Positions 33,239 through 42,778 of a DNA stretch of 64,000 nt are shown piece by piece. Position numbers and translations under genes: made by a program. The DNA lies in NCBI RefSeq assembly GCF_021354595.1, contig NZ_JADWYJ010000003.1, forward strand, positions 1 through 64,000, written 5' to 3'. The stretch is from Maribellus sp. CM-23. Lineage in GTDB: Bacteria > Bacteroidota > Bacteroidia > Bacteroidales > Prolixibacteraceae. Below the pieces are notes generated by a model. It made no database searches, was not told where the DNA came from, and saw only the letters and a program-made list of their open reading frames with translations. The first letter of the stretch is position 1. Each line of letters begins with the position of its first letter.

Positions 33239-34339
33239 ATGGCTTTGAAATGTGGAATCGTTGGTTTGCCAAACGTGGGGAAATCAACTTTGTTTAATTG
33301 TTTGTCGAGTGCAAAAGCTCAGTCGGCAAATTTTCCTTTTTGTACGATAGAACCCAATGTTGGCGTGATTACGGTTCCGGATGAGAGATTAACAAAATTG
33401 GAGTCGTTGGTAAAGCCGCAGCGTGTGGTGCCAACAACGGTTGAGATTGTTGATATTGCAGGATTGGTGAAAGGCGCCAGTAAAGGAGAAGGTTTGGGAA
33501 ACAAATTCCTGGGAAACATACGCGAAACCGATGCTATTATTCACGTGCTGCGGTGTTTCGAGAACGACAACATCACGCATGTTGACGGAAACATTGACCC
33601 GGTACGCGACAAGGAAACCATTGATGTTGAGTTGCAGTTAAAAGACCTGGAAACTGTTGAAAGCCGGATTGCCAAAGTGGAAAAACAGGCCAAAACGGGT
33701 AACGACCAGGAAGCCAAACGACTGTACCGCATCCTTTCTACCTACAAAGATGTTTTAATGCAGGGGAAATCGGCGCGCACCGTTGAGGTTGATCCTACAG
33801 ATGAAGCGCTTGTAAAAGGCTTGCAGCTGCTGACCAATAAGCCGATTCTGTACGTTTGTAACGTGGATGAACCTTCCGTATTGAAAGGAAATAAGCATGT
33901 GGATACGGTAAAAGAAGCCATTAAAGATGAAAATGCAGAAATGCTGATGATTGCTGCTGCCACCGAAGCAGATATTGCCGAGCTGGAGGATTACGACGAG
34001 CGTCAGATGTTTTTGGACGACCTGGGCTTGAAAGAATCGGGTGTTAGCAAACTGATCCGTGCTGCGTACAAATTGCTTCAGTTGGAGACTTACTTTACCG
34101 CCGGTGTAAAAGAGGTGCGTGCCTGGACATTCAAAAGAGGATGCAAAGCACCACAGGCTGCCGGGGTGATCCACTCCGATTTTGAAAAAGGATTTATCCG
34201 GGCCGAGGTGATCGGTTACAACGACTTCATTACTTTAGGTTCTGAACAGGCCTGTAAGGAAGCCGGTAAAATGTCGATCGAAGGAAAGGAATATGTGGTG
34301 CAGGATGGAGATATCATGCACTTCCGCTTCAACGTTTAA
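33239..34339 (+). CDS. ychF: Ribosome-binding ATPase YchF
   Basis: A 366-residue Obg-family P-loop protein that binds ribosomes and prefers ATP over GTP. Motifs: G1 GLPNVGKST at residues ~8-16, the hallmark NFPFCTIEPNVGV (switch I), G3 DIAGLVKGASKGEGLGN, the ATP-favouring NVDE in place of NKxD, a coiled-coil arm (residues ~125-200), and a C-terminal TGS domain ending VVQDGDIMHFRFNV. Length and motif order fit YchF/Ola1 exactly. Transcribed alone. Confidence 0.97.
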   Translation: MALKCGIVGLPNVGKSTLFNCLSSAKAQSANFPFCTIEPNVGVITVPDERLTKLESLVKPQRVVPTTVEIVDIAGLVKGASKGEGLGNKFLGNIRETDAIIHVLRCFENDNITHVDGNIDPVRDKETIDVELQLKDLETVESRIAKVEKQAKTGNDQEAKRLYRILSTYKDVLMQGKSARTVEVDPTDEALVKGLQLLTNKPILYVCNVDEPSVLKGNKHVDTVKEAIKDENAEMLMIAAATEADIAELEDYDERQMFLDDLGLKESGVSKLIRAAYKLLQLETYFTAGVKEVRAWTFKRGCKAPQAAGVIHSDFEKGFIRAEVIGYNDFITLGSEQACKEAGKMSIEGKEYVVQDGDIMHFRFNV

Positions 34340-34369
34340 GAAACAGAAGTTACAATATACTATTCAGTA

Positions 34370-34404
34370 GGGTTGGTTGCTAGAAGTGGCCAGCCCTTTT
34401 GTTT
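34370..34404 (+). terminator. Terminator after ychF
   Basis: GGGTTGG pairs with CCAGCCC (one G-T pair) around a 13-nt loop, followed by TTTTGTTTGTC. Confidence 0.65.
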
Positions 34405-34505
34405 GTCTTTTTTCTGAAAAATTATGTTAGACTTAAATCGTACCTCCATGTCTTAATTGCGGAATTTTCTTATATTGTGGGAAGGGTAGTAAAGGTCTAA
34501 CATTT

Positions 34506-36302
34506 ATGGAAGAATTTCACATTAACATTTTAAATATTGCCGCCGTTTTGCTTTCTGCATACATGGGCGGCTTGTTGATACGCAAAATCGGGTATCCGGC
34601 TATTTTGGGAGAATTGCTGATCGGAATCATCCTCGGTCCGAGTATGCTGGGCTTTCTGGAATATACGGAGTCAATTAAGGTTTTATCGGAGATCGGGATC
34701 ATTTTGCTGATGGTTTACATTGGCATGGAAATCGATTTTCATGATTTGAAAAAAGCATCCTGGCCCGGATTGCTGGCTGCCATCGGTGGATTTTTTGTCC
34801 CTTTTGTGCTGGGGTATTACACCATTGTCGCCTACGGCGGAACTCCCATTTCAGGGCTGTTTGTGGCCATTGCCATCGGGGTTACTTCGCTGGCCACCAA
34901 AAGTCGTATCCTGATTGATTTAAAGTTGCTGAATACCCGCATTGCCTATGTGCTGATGGCCGGTGCTTTAATTTCGGATACGCTGGCGCTGGTGATATTT
35001 TCGGGCATCACAAATTTTGCAGAAACCAATGTGGTCAGCATAAAAGAGCTGTTGATTATCAGTTTGAAAATATTGGCATTCTTTGGGGTGACCATTGCAG
35101 TCGGATCGTTTTTACTTCCACGCCTGGGAACCTATATTTCAAAATCGAAGATCAACAACAGCACCACGTTTTTTACGCTTATTCTGATTGTTACATTCGG
35201 GTATTGCGAGCTTGCTGAACTGGCAGGGATGCACAGTATTTTGGGAGCCTTTATGGCCGGGCTGTTTTTGAAGGGGAATCTTTTCCCAAAAAATGTTTCC
35301 AAAGAATTAAACAAAGCCTTTTACGATGTTTCCATCGGATTCATGGCGCCTGTCTTTTTTGTGTCGGCCGGATTTTTTGTAGATGTGTCGGTGTTTAAGA
35401 CCGACCTTGGTTTATTGCTGCTGATTACCGGATTGGCAATTGTCGGAAAGATTGTTGGCACGGCGTTGTTTTATCTGCCTTCGAAAAATGGCTGGCGCGA
35501 AGGCCTGACAATTGGTACCGGAATGAACGGCCGGGGAGCGGTCGAGATCATTATTGCCGAGATAGGTTTGGGAATGGGGATCATCGACAAAACCATTTTC
35601 TCCATCCTGGTATTTATGGCCATATTTACCACGCTCACGGTTCCCGTATTACTAAGTTGGACAACAAAGTGGCTGCGGAAACGAGGAGAACTGGTGTACA
35701 TGGATCAGCGCAACGGAGTGTTAATTCTGGGTGTGAATCCTTTAAGTTTGTTGCTGGCAAAATATTTTGCAAAAAAGCAGCCGGTTACTTTGATCGATAA
35801 CAACCAGGAACTGGTGAGCCAGGCCCGCGAGCAGGGATTCAGGTGTATCCAGGGAAATGCTTTAAATGAGGATGTACTGGCCGAATCGTCTCCGGAAAAT
35901 ATCGCCCTGTTTATGGGATTAACGGCCAACAGCCAGGTAAACCTGCGCGTGGGAGAGTTGGTGCGGAAATCGTTTTTGGTGCCCGGTGTTTTTGTGGCAG
36001 TTGCGGAACCCGAATTAAAAACTGGGGACGAAAGTGGGCCGAAATCCAATGCCCAAATACTGTTTTCTTCCAGTGCTGTGCTGGACGACTGGGCGCATAA
36101 AATGACACATCACAAGGTAACCGAAAGCAGTGTGGCCATTCAGGAGGAGATAAGCGCCGAAAAGTGGAGGAAGAAGGCGGCACTCAACGACGATTTCTTA
36201 CCGGTACTTATCGAAAATGAAGAAGGTATAGTGAGGCCGTTTCATACAGACGACCTTCTAAGTGCCGGAGAGAAGGTTATTGTGTTGCAGCAGGTAAAGT
36301 GA
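34506..36302 (+). CDS. CPA2 cation/proton antiporter with C-terminal nucleotide-binding domain
   Basis: A 598-residue antiporter of the KefB/CPA2 group. About 12 membrane helices are visible (ILNIAAVLLSAYMGGLLIRKIG, GELLIGIILGPSMLGFL, VLMAGALISDTLALVIFSGI, LGLLLLITGLAIVGKIVGTALFYL). The helix region EIIIAEIGLGMGIID includes GMNGRGAVEI, typical of the family. Residues ~400-490 form an RCK/TrkA-N Rossmann domain (VLILGVNPLSLLLAKYFAKK) in which the glycine motif is degenerate (GVNPLS), and a final segment may be TrkA-C. It exchanges K+ or Na+ for protons across the inner membrane; ion choice is uncertain. Confidence 0.9.
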   Translation: MEEFHINILNIAAVLLSAYMGGLLIRKIGYPAILGELLIGIILGPSMLGFLEYTESIKVLSEIGIILLMVYIGMEIDFHDLKKASWPGLLAAIGGFFVPFVLGYYTIVAYGGTPISGLFVAIAIGVTSLATKSRILIDLKLLNTRIAYVLMAGALISDTLALVIFSGITNFAETNVVSIKELLIISLKILAFFGVTIAVGSFLLPRLGTYISKSKINNSTTFFTLILIVTFGYCELAELAGMHSILGAFMAGLFLKGNLFPKNVSKELNKAFYDVSIGFMAPVFFVSAGFFVDVSVFKTDLGLLLLITGLAIVGKIVGTALFYLPSKNGWREGLTIGTGMNGRGAVEIIIAEIGLGMGIIDKTIFSILVFMAIFTTLTVPVLLSWTTKWLRKRGELVYMDQRNGVLILGVNPLSLLLAKYFAKKQPVTLIDNNQELVSQAREQGFRCIQGNALNEDVLAESSPENIALFMGLTANSQVNLRVGELVRKSFLVPGVFVAVAEPELKTGDESGPKSNAQILFSSSAVLDDWAHKMTHHKVTESSVAIQEEISAEKWRKKAALNDDFLPVLIENEEGIVRPFHTDDLLSAGEKVIVLQQVK

Positions 36303-36317
36303 GACGTTATACTGCAT

Positions 36318-36358
36318 AAAAAACAGGGTTGATCACAAAATGATCAACCCTGTTTTTT
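36318..36358. terminator. Bidirectional terminator
   Basis: A perfect 18-bp inverted repeat (AAAAAACAGGGTTGATCA and its complement) with a 5-nt loop lies between the convergent antiporter and yajC genes. Both strands end in T runs. Confidence 0.93.
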
Positions 36359-36372
36359 TGCTTCAAATACTA

Positions 36373-36696
36373 CTAGCGTTGCGGTTGAGCGTCGCTCATA
36401 TCTTTAATGATACCTGCTTTATCCACTTTGATCTCAACGTCTTTTGCAATTTCAAGAACTACATGCGTTTCTTTCACCTCGGCAATTTTACCGTAAATAC
36501 CTCCGGTAGTTACTACTTTGTCGCCTTTAGCCAACGACTCGCGAAACTTGCGGGTTTCTTTCTGGCGTTTTACCTGCGGGCGGATCATAAAAAAGTAAAA
36601 TACTACAATGATCAGCAACAGGGGGAGGAAACTCATCAGTGGGTTAGCTTCCGCACCTTCGGTGGGTTGCATCATTAACAAAATACTATTCAACAT
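36373..36696 (-). CDS. yajC: Preprotein translocase subunit YajC
   Basis: A 107-residue single-pass membrane protein of the SecDF-YajC holotranslocon. The family core is intact: PLLLIIVVFYFFMIRPQVKRQKE followed by LAKGDKVVTTGGIYGKIAEV and a short acidic cytoplasmic beta domain. It is the last gene of a nusB-DUF1573-yajC run, a gene order found widely in Bacteroidota. Confidence 0.95.
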   Translation of the reverse strand: MLNSILLMMQPTEGAEANPLMSFLPLLLIIVVFYFFMIRPQVKRQKETRKFRESLAKGDKVVTTGGIYGKIAEVKETHVVLEIAKDVEIKVDKAGIIKDMSDAQPQR

Positions 36697-36707
36697 GTCG
36701 TAATTTT

Positions 36708-37139
36708 TTAATATTTAATTTTCAATAAATCGTTTTCGACTTGGGCAAAAATAGCTAAATGTTTTAATTCCTTGCTATTTCCATGAATTTCAATTGTCTT
36801 GTATTCGCGGCCAACCATTCCTGAAGAATCGAATTCAACCTCGATATTTCCTGTTCGCCCCGGTTTTACGGCCTCCTGCGGAAATTGTACCTCGATACAT
36901 CCGCACTCTGTTTCGATGTTTTTGATCCGGTAATCAGCCGTTCCGGTGTTGGTAAATGTAAAGGTACACACCACCATTTCGCCGGCTTTCAAGGTTCCGA
37001 AATCATAAACATCGGTATCAAAAACGATGGTCGTTTCTTTATCCGCAACTGATTTGTCAGTGGTTTTGTCTTCCCGCTTCTTTCCCAGCGAACACGAAAC
37101 AGCCAGTGTTATTATCAGTATGCCTGCGATATACCTCAT
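36708..37139 (-). CDS. DUF1573 lipoprotein
   Basis: A 143-residue lipoprotein (lipobox AVSC, Cys16) with a DUF1573 immunoglobulin-like domain: FDTDVYDFGTLKAGEMVVCTFTF, then IETECGCIEVQFPQEAVKPGRTG and IEVEFDSSGMVGREYKTIEI. The ECGC cysteines are the conserved DUF1573 pair. Function is unknown; a periplasmic structural or adaptor role is usual speculation. It overlaps nusB by 4 bp. Confidence 0.88.
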   Translation of the reverse strand: MRYIAGILIITLAVSCSLGKKREDKTTDKSVADKETTIVFDTDVYDFGTLKAGEMVVCTFTFTNTGTADYRIKNIETECGCIEVQFPQEAVKPGRTGNIEVEFDSSGMVGREYKTIEIHGNSKELKHLAIFAQVENDLLKIKY

Positions 37140-38086
37140 TCTTCCCCGATCAATCCTCTGCCTGCTTTGGTCACTTTTTCGGTGCGCTTCAGGTCTTTCA
37201 GCGTTTTGTCCAGGATACCGTTGATAAAATTCCGGCTCTTCTCGGTACTATAGAATTTCGATAACTCAATGTACTCGTTCAGCGATACTTTGGTCGGAAT
37301 TGTCGGAAAATAAAGGAATTCGGTAATGGCCAGCTGCATGATCAGGATGTCCATGAATGCAATACGTTCAACGTCCCAGTTGTTCGAGTGCTCCTTGATA
37401 AGTTCGCGTAATTCATCGTGGTTCAAAACCGACTTGCGAAACAGGTCTTTTGTAAACTGGCGGTCTTCCTCGTCTTTGAACAAGGGCATCAGTTTCTGGT
37501 CTGCATCCGTCAGCTCGTGGAAACGTTTCAGCGTTTTGGTGATCATCGAGATAACAAACTCCACGTCGTCGTTCCAGTAAATGCTTTTTTCTTCCAGCAC
37601 GTTGTACAGGTCTTCCGAAACCAGGATCACCTTGTTAAACAGTTTCTCGATGAATTTGCGGTCGTCGAGGTACGAACGTGTTTTGTCGCTCATGTAACCA
37701 TTGTACGATTCCGAGTCGGTCATCAATAGGTACAATTCCTTGATCAGCTCCGGATTGTCTTTCCAGTGTAGTTTTTTCTGATCTAAATAAGTGATTAACT
37801 GGCGGTTGTTGCGCAATTGTGCAATTACCTGATTGGAAATAAACTTGGTGTTCGGATGCAGATCCTCGTAAGTCGGCTGGTGTTTGTTCTTTTTAATTTC
37901 GATCCTGTTTTCGGCATAATCCGCAATCTCAATTACCAGATAAAACAGGTAGTGATACAGGTCGTAGGCCTTGTGGATACAGAAAAAGAGTTCTTTTTCT
38001 GTGGTGTTGATTGATTTCTCCTCTGTCGAGTAATAGGCGTACAACACTTGTAACACCTTGGTACGGATAATCCTTCTACTAATCAT
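37136..38086 (-). CDS. nusB: Transcription antitermination factor NusB
   Basis: A 316-residue NusB of the long Bacteroidota form; E. coli NusB is about 139 residues. The N-terminus ISRRIIRTKVLQVLYAYYST binds RNA in the boxA complex. The C-terminal ~130 residues (LFRKSVLNHDELRELIKEHSNNWDVERIAFMDILIMQLAITEFLYFP, KVSLNEYIELSKFYSTEKSRNFINGILD) are the canonical NusB fold; the middle is a helical insertion. The start is the ATG at 38086; the frame to 38143 has a non-conserved leader. Together with NusA/E/G it allows read-through of rRNA operons. Confidence 0.93.
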   Translation of the reverse strand: MISRRIIRTKVLQVLYAYYSTEEKSINTTEKELFFCIHKAYDLYHYLFYLVIEIADYAENRIEIKKNKHQPTYEDLHPNTKFISNQVIAQLRNNRQLITYLDQKKLHWKDNPELIKELYLLMTDSESYNGYMSDKTRSYLDDRKFIEKLFNKVILVSEDLYNVLEEKSIYWNDDVEFVISMITKTLKRFHELTDADQKLMPLFKDEEDRQFTKDLFRKSVLNHDELRELIKEHSNNWDVERIAFMDILIMQLAITEFLYFPTIPTKVSLNEYIELSKFYSTEKSRNFINGILDKTLKDLKRTEKVTKAGRGLIGEE

Positions 38087-38257
38087 TCTAATGAACTTCG
38101 TGGTATATTTTTCTGCAAAATTACACCTTTTTTTGAATACCAATAAACTTGTTTTTGTATTGAGTAAAACTTAAAAGAATTGTGAAATAAGTGTTACCAA
38201 ATTTCCGTTTCTGAATTTTGCCGTTTGAACGAAATGGTTGAGGCTGAATTGAATGGT

Positions 38258-39571
38258 CTATTTCCTGTAAAACGTGGGGTATTGGTTGTTTAGCCTGAAG
38301 CCGAGCCCCAGCATCAAAAAGTTGGGTGTGTGAAAGTCCTGAAGGCTGTAACCGATGTGAACAAAGGAGCTTCGGGTGATTTCAACTTTCAGGGCAAGTA
38401 TCTGGTAAAGCGCCTGCATGTCGCCTTCGCTGCAAAGCACATTTTTACCCAGCCCCAGCCCAACCGTAAAATAGGGCATCACATATTCCACCCTTCCGGA
38501 TATTCCCAATGCCAGCTGCTCATGGAGTGGAGGCTTGAAAAACTCCTGTTCGGTACCAACGATGTAATCCTGTGTGTAAACATTGGCACTGCCATCGTAA
38601 AACCCATCCAGCGAAACTCCCAGCCTGAGTTTATAGCCATAGTTGTACATGGGTGCAAAGCAAAAGCCCAGCACGGGGTAAGCTTCGGGCGATGCCACCT
38701 GGGCATCCATAAAGTCTACGCCGGTTCGCCGCCACGAGCCAAACAACACCAGGTCGTAACTAATGTGCCGCGGAAAGTCAGGAATCGATAATTGGGAAGA
38801 CGTCGTATGTGAGTTGTTTTTCCGGTTGAAGTTGTAAACCAGACCGGCTTTCATTCCTACAGTGTTCAAGCCTGCATTGGGAAATTTGGTGTTCCCGTTG
38901 GAAAAATGGGTTAGCGCAACACCGGCGTTAAAATCCAGTTTGCGCGACAATATCCAGCTAAAATAAAAGTTGGTATTGATGTAGGCATTCGATTTTGACC
39001 CGATCACCGTATTGTTGGGATTGAACTCATAATCGTATGGTTTCCACCCAAATGACAAGCCAAAGTTCCATTCGTAATTTAATGAAAGTTTGGGATTGAT
39101 TTGGCTGATTCGGGCTCCCTGAAACAGGTAGAACATAAACGGGCTGCCCAATTCTTCTGCCTGTCCCAAATGGTAATGCGCCAATCCAATTCCCTGGTAT
39201 GCGGCCCCGTAGATTTTGTCGGTATAAGTATTCGGATAAAAACGAAAAGAATATTTCAGGTGTTGCGAGAAAGAACTCCTGATGGGATCTCCGCTGTTGT
39301 TTTCTCCTTTCAGAAAAGGATTGGTGGGGAGTATATAACCGGGGCGGATTTCCATTTCAACCCTGTGCTGTAAGGGAGTCGAAAACAGGGATGAGTCAAG
39401 CGCCGGAGCAGATGATGACTTGCCGGGAACAGTGGAGTGAAAAACCGAAGTGTGATGGTTGTTTGCCGGGCTGCTAAAAAGGCCGGAATCCTGTGCACCG
39501 GAATAAAGAAATATGAAAAGCGAAAGCCCCCAGGTAAATACCAGTTTTAAAAAATATTTATTGCCCTCCAT
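38258..39571 (-). CDS. PagL-like lipid A acyl hydrolase (outer-membrane barrel)
   Basis: A 437-residue exported barrel of the acyloxyacyl hydrolase/PagL type, which trims the 3-O-acyl chain of lipid A in the outer membrane. The signature region is GVALTHFSNGNTKFPNAGLNTVGMKAGLVYNF, where His and Ser of HFSN are the expected catalytic pair. Further strands include AAYQGIGLAHYHLGQAEELG and YEWNFGLSFGWKPYD. The protein is longer than enterobacterial PagL because of an N-terminal ~90-residue low-complexity section and extra strands. It sits upstream of no other lipid A gene. Confidence 0.82.
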   Translation of the reverse strand: MEGNKYFLKLVFTWGLSLFIFLYSGAQDSGLFSSPANNHHTSVFHSTVPGKSSSAPALDSSLFSTPLQHRVEMEIRPGYILPTNPFLKGENNSGDPIRSSFSQHLKYSFRFYPNTYTDKIYGAAYQGIGLAHYHLGQAEELGSPFMFYLFQGARISQINPKLSLNYEWNFGLSFGWKPYDYEFNPNNTVIGSKSNAYINTNFYFSWILSRKLDFNAGVALTHFSNGNTKFPNAGLNTVGMKAGLVYNFNRKNNSHTTSSQLSIPDFPRHISYDLVLFGSWRRTGVDFMDAQVASPEAYPVLGFCFAPMYNYGYKLRLGVSLDGFYDGSANVYTQDYIVGTEQEFFKPPLHEQLALGISGRVEYVMPYFTVGLGLGKNVLCSEGDMQALYQILALKVEITRSSFVHIGYSLQDFHTPNFLMLGLGFRLNNQYPTFYRK

Positions 39572-39667
39572 ATTCTTTGTTAATCAGTCTGTCCAAACCC
39601 GGAGCGGAATTCGATGAACGACAAATATACATTTTATTTATTGACGATAATGTTTAATTTTCCTGAC

Positions 39668-40387
39668 TTAAGGGACAGAATGAAGGGAAGTACTGTCGGC
39701 TGATTTGCTTTCGTCTGTTTCCTGATCCGAATCAGGAGAATCTTCTTCGTCTTCTTCCTCTTCCCAGTCGAATTTTTCGCGGCGGATAGTGTACCTGCGG
39801 TAATAAAACGCCAGAACGACTCCCCAGATAGCTCCCGACAAATGCCCTTCCCACGATATTTCGGGGCGAATAGGAAGCAGTCCCCAAACCAGCCCGCCAT
39901 AAAGGAACACCACTACCACCGAGAGGGTAAGCAGCCGTACATCGCTGCGAATAATTCCGCTTACAAAATGAAAAGCCGCCAGCGCATAAACAACGCCACT
40001 TGCACCGATGTGCCAGGCTTCGCGCCCTATCAGCCAAGTGCTTACCCCCGACAGTATGTACAACAAAAAGAAGATCTGATAGGTGATGCGCCGGTAAAAA
40101 TAAACCAGCATAAAGCCCAGTATGAAAAACGGGAGCGAGTTGGAAATCAGGTGACTAAAATCAGCATGAATGAACGGCCCTAACAAAATGCCTTTTAATC
40201 CGTCGGTATGCAGCGGAAAAATACCGTAACGCGTGAAATCGAGGCCAGCGGTAACTTCAACCAGTTTTACGATCCACATCAGCAGAACAAAAGCTGCCGG
40301 AAAAAGAAGACTGTGAATAAAAATCTTCTTTTCCAACTCGGTGTCCAGCTTTGTCGGGTTGCTTGGATAGTATCGGAACAGGCTCAT
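39668..40387 (-). CDS. Rhomboid intramembrane serine protease
   Basis: A 239-residue rhomboid with about six membrane helices. The catalytic Ser is in GASGVVYALAAFHF and the catalytic His in WEGHLSGAIWGVVLAFYYRRY. FIHADFSHLISNSLPFFILG carries the HxxxxHxxxN-like helix 2. An acidic cytosolic tail (EEEEDEEDSPDSDQETDES) ends the protein. It cleaves membrane proteins within the bilayer; the substrate is unknown. Confidence 0.92.
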   Translation of the reverse strand: MSLFRYYPSNPTKLDTELEKKIFIHSLLFPAAFVLLMWIVKLVEVTAGLDFTRYGIFPLHTDGLKGILLGPFIHADFSHLISNSLPFFILGFMLVYFYRRITYQIFFLLYILSGVSTWLIGREAWHIGASGVVYALAAFHFVSGIIRSDVRLLTLSVVVVFLYGGLVWGLLPIRPEISWEGHLSGAIWGVVLAFYYRRYTIRREKFDWEEEEDEEDSPDSDQETDESKSADSTSLHSVP

Positions 40388-40458
40388 TATTATTGTTTTG
40401 TTAGCGTTTACCCCCCGTAACTCAGATCTCGGAGAGTTGAATACTGAAAACGAGCTTT

Positions 40459-41496
40459 CTATGCGGTTTTTAACAGTTGTTTTATCAGCTTTACAAAATC
40501 ATAAATCTCATCTTCAGTGGTGTCAAACGAAGTCATCCAGCGCACTTCGCTGCATGCTTCGTCCCACATATAGAAATAGAATTGTTCTTTTAATGGCTCA
40601 ACAATCTTGGAAGGAACGATGGCAAATACACCGTTTGCTTCTACCGGTTGGGTAATTTTTATTTCCGGAATTTTAGCTACTTCACTTTCTAAAAGTTGTG
40701 CCATTCGGTTGGAATGACTGGCATTTTGTTTCCACAAATCATCGCTGAAATAGGCCTGGAATTGTGCTCCAACAAAACGCATTTTGGAATACAGCTGCAT
40801 ACTTTGTTTGCGAATGTACTTGGTGTATTTTGTCAGTTCCGGGTTAAAGAACAGTACCGCTTCGCCCGACAGCATTCCGTTTTTGGTTCCGCCAAACGAG
40901 AGTACATCCACCCCACAGTCGCGGGTAAAAGCCCTGAAATCAATATTTAGTGCCACAGCTGCATTGGAAATTCGTGCGCCGTCCATGTGTAAAAACATGT
41001 TGTGTTTGTGCGCTAGATCGGCCAGCGCGATAATCTCGTTGGGTTGGTAAACTGTTCCCATTTCGGTGACCTGCGAAATGGAAATGACCCGGGGTTGAGA
41101 GTGGTGCTCAAATTCGAAACCTTTCAAATGGGGGAGTACCGCCTCTGGAGTTACTTTTCCCTGTACAGGCTCTACCGGAATCAGTTTGCATCCGGTGAAT
41201 TTTTCCACGGCGCCACATTCGTCTTCCTGGATATGCGCCGTTTCGGCACAGATGATCGAGTGATAACTTTGCGTCACTGTTGATAGGCCGAGAACATTGG
41301 CGCCGGTTCCGTTAAATACAAAAAACACTTCGGTGTCGTCGCCAAATCGTTCTTTGAAAAGCGCCACTGCCTTTTCTGTATACGGGTCGTTTCCGTAACC
41401 TGTAACATGGCCTTGGTTGGCTGCTTCAATGGACTTTAAAATGGTCGGGTGGATTCCCGAATTATTGTCGCTTGCAAATCCTTTTCTAATCGTCAT
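40459..41496 (-). CDS. Low-specificity L-threonine aldolase (beta-eliminating lyase)
   Basis: A 345-residue PLP enzyme of fold type I that cleaves threonine to glycine and acetaldehyde. Visible are FASDNNSGIHPTIL, GHVTGYGNDPYTEKA, FFVFNGTGANVLGL, the PLP-binding HMDGARISNAA, and the Schiff-base Lys in SFGGTKNGMLSGEA. Length and motifs fit the LtaE/GLY1 family; the stereochemical preference cannot be read. Transcribed alone, divergently from the GPP34 gene. Confidence 0.9.
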   Translation of the reverse strand: MTIRKGFASDNNSGIHPTILKSIEAANQGHVTGYGNDPYTEKAVALFKERFGDDTEVFFVFNGTGANVLGLSTVTQSYHSIICAETAHIQEDECGAVEKFTGCKLIPVEPVQGKVTPEAVLPHLKGFEFEHHSQPRVISISQVTEMGTVYQPNEIIALADLAHKHNMFLHMDGARISNAAVALNIDFRAFTRDCGVDVLSFGGTKNGMLSGEAVLFFNPELTKYTKYIRKQSMQLYSKMRFVGAQFQAYFSDDLWKQNASHSNRMAQLLESEVAKIPEIKITQPVEANGVFAIVPSKIVEPLKEQFYFYMWDEACSEVRWMTSFDTTEDEIYDFVKLIKQLLKTA

Positions 41497-41604
41497 GATG
41501 CTGGTGTTAAAAAGAATGTTTGTTTGAAATAAGCTCGTTTATTTGTAATTTTTGATGGTGTTTTTAATACGCATAAAGTAAGGAAAAATCAAAATCAATT
41601 AAAA

Positions 41605-42276
41605 ATGGAAACGCCACTTCCTCTTTCACAGAAACTATATTTTTTAGCCATTCGGCCCGACAAAGGGGGAATTAGTTCACACAGCTACTCTGCACTTGAT
41701 TACATCCTGTTGGGAGCCTTGTTTATGGAACTTTTTATGCAGAAAAAAATCCGCTTCGAAAACAAGCGTATTGTTGTATTGACCACAAAAACCGAGAATG
41801 AACTGCACCGTTTTCTTCTGTTAAAAATGAGTGAGGCAAAAAGTCCGCGAAAGATATCCCGGTGGATCAATAAATTCTATTTTTCATTAAAATACATCCG
41901 GGGAGAAGTTCAACAAGGATTGCTCGATCAGCGGTTGATTCGCATGGAGGACAAACATTTTCTTTTCTTTAAATGGAAGAAGCCTTTTGTGATTAATTCA
42001 CAGGAATTAAGAAGCCTGGAAACAGAGATTCGGAATCTGATTTTAAAAGGAACGCGTGAAGAGGAACATCTCATTTTGCTCTCTTTCCTGGTGCCGGGAG
42101 GTTTGTTAAACCGGTTGTTCTCTGAAAGCCGCCAACGCAGGGAGGCAAAAAAACGACTGAAAATGATGATGGTTGGCAACCCGGTTTCAGCCGCTGTCCG
42201 GGATGCCATTTCTGCTGCTCAGGCGGTAGCAGCGTCAGCCGCTGCAGCATCGGTAGCTGCCGGTTCAACATCATAA
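41605..42276 (+). CDS. GPP34 (GOLPH3/Vps74-like) family protein
   Basis: A 223-residue protein of the GPP34 fold, first known from the eukaryotic Golgi phosphoprotein GOLPH3/Vps74, which binds phosphoinositides. Matches: LPLSQKLYFLAIRPDKGGIS, LDYILLGALFMELFMQKKIRFENKRIVVL, YIRGEVQQGLLDQRLIRMEDKHFLFFKWKKPF and HLILLSFLVPGGLLNRLFS. The C-terminal ~40 residues are an Ala-rich helix. Bacterial members have no established role. A small membrane protein gene follows after 10 bp and may be co-transcribed. Confidence 0.84.
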   Translation: METPLPLSQKLYFLAIRPDKGGISSHSYSALDYILLGALFMELFMQKKIRFENKRIVVLTTKTENELHRFLLLKMSEAKSPRKISRWINKFYFSLKYIRGEVQQGLLDQRLIRMEDKHFLFFKWKKPFVINSQELRSLETEIRNLILKGTREEEHLILLSFLVPGGLLNRLFSESRQRREAKKRLKMMMVGNPVSAAVRDAISAAQAVAASAAAASVAAGSTS

Positions 42277-42286
42277 TATCCGAAAA

Positions 42287-42598
42287 ATGACAAAGTTGAA
42301 AAAGATCGTGTTAATGACAAGCGGACCGGGCGTGCTGTTGGTGGAAGCCGTGGCTGTCTTTGTCCAGCTTTTTACAACACACAATGCCAAACCGATCATC
42401 GTTGGCGGGCTGGTCATTTTCTTTTTGATATTTATTCCCCTGTATTCGGTAGAGTATTTCAAACAGGAATTTCAACACGAGAAAAAGAAAAGTCTTCATT
42501 TTAAACGAAAAAATACACGCACCGAATGGCGGGGTGGAAATATTCACGGAAAGGTTCTGCACGAAGAGGAAAAACCGGGACACTTTTTTAAAAAGTAG
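42287..42598 (+). CDS. Small two-helix membrane protein
   Basis: A 103-residue protein of no recognised family. Two hydrophobic segments (VLLVEAVAVFVQLF and IIVGGLVIFFLIFIPLY) are followed by a basic cytosolic tail (EKKKSLHFKRKNTR). It lies 10 bp downstream of the GPP34 gene, suggesting the pair are co-expressed and the GPP34 protein may contact it at the membrane (inference only). Confidence 0.65.
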   Translation: MTKLKKIVLMTSGPGVLLVEAVAVFVQLFTTHNAKPIIVGGLVIFFLIFIPLYSVEYFKQEFQHEKKKSLHFKRKNTRTEWRGGNIHGKVLHEEEKPGHFFKK

Positions 42599-42778
42599 TG
42601 GTTTGCTAAGTTATCGGTAGCAGCAGTATGCTGAACTTTTTTTCTTAAGTCAGATTGTAATCAAAAATCTCACGGAGTTCTGTGCCCTAAAAATTATCAG
42701 TTTATATTTGTTCCGAGAACGAAGAAAAAGCAGCAAAAATCAATATTCAACTTACTGTTTTAAACCGGTATTGAGACT

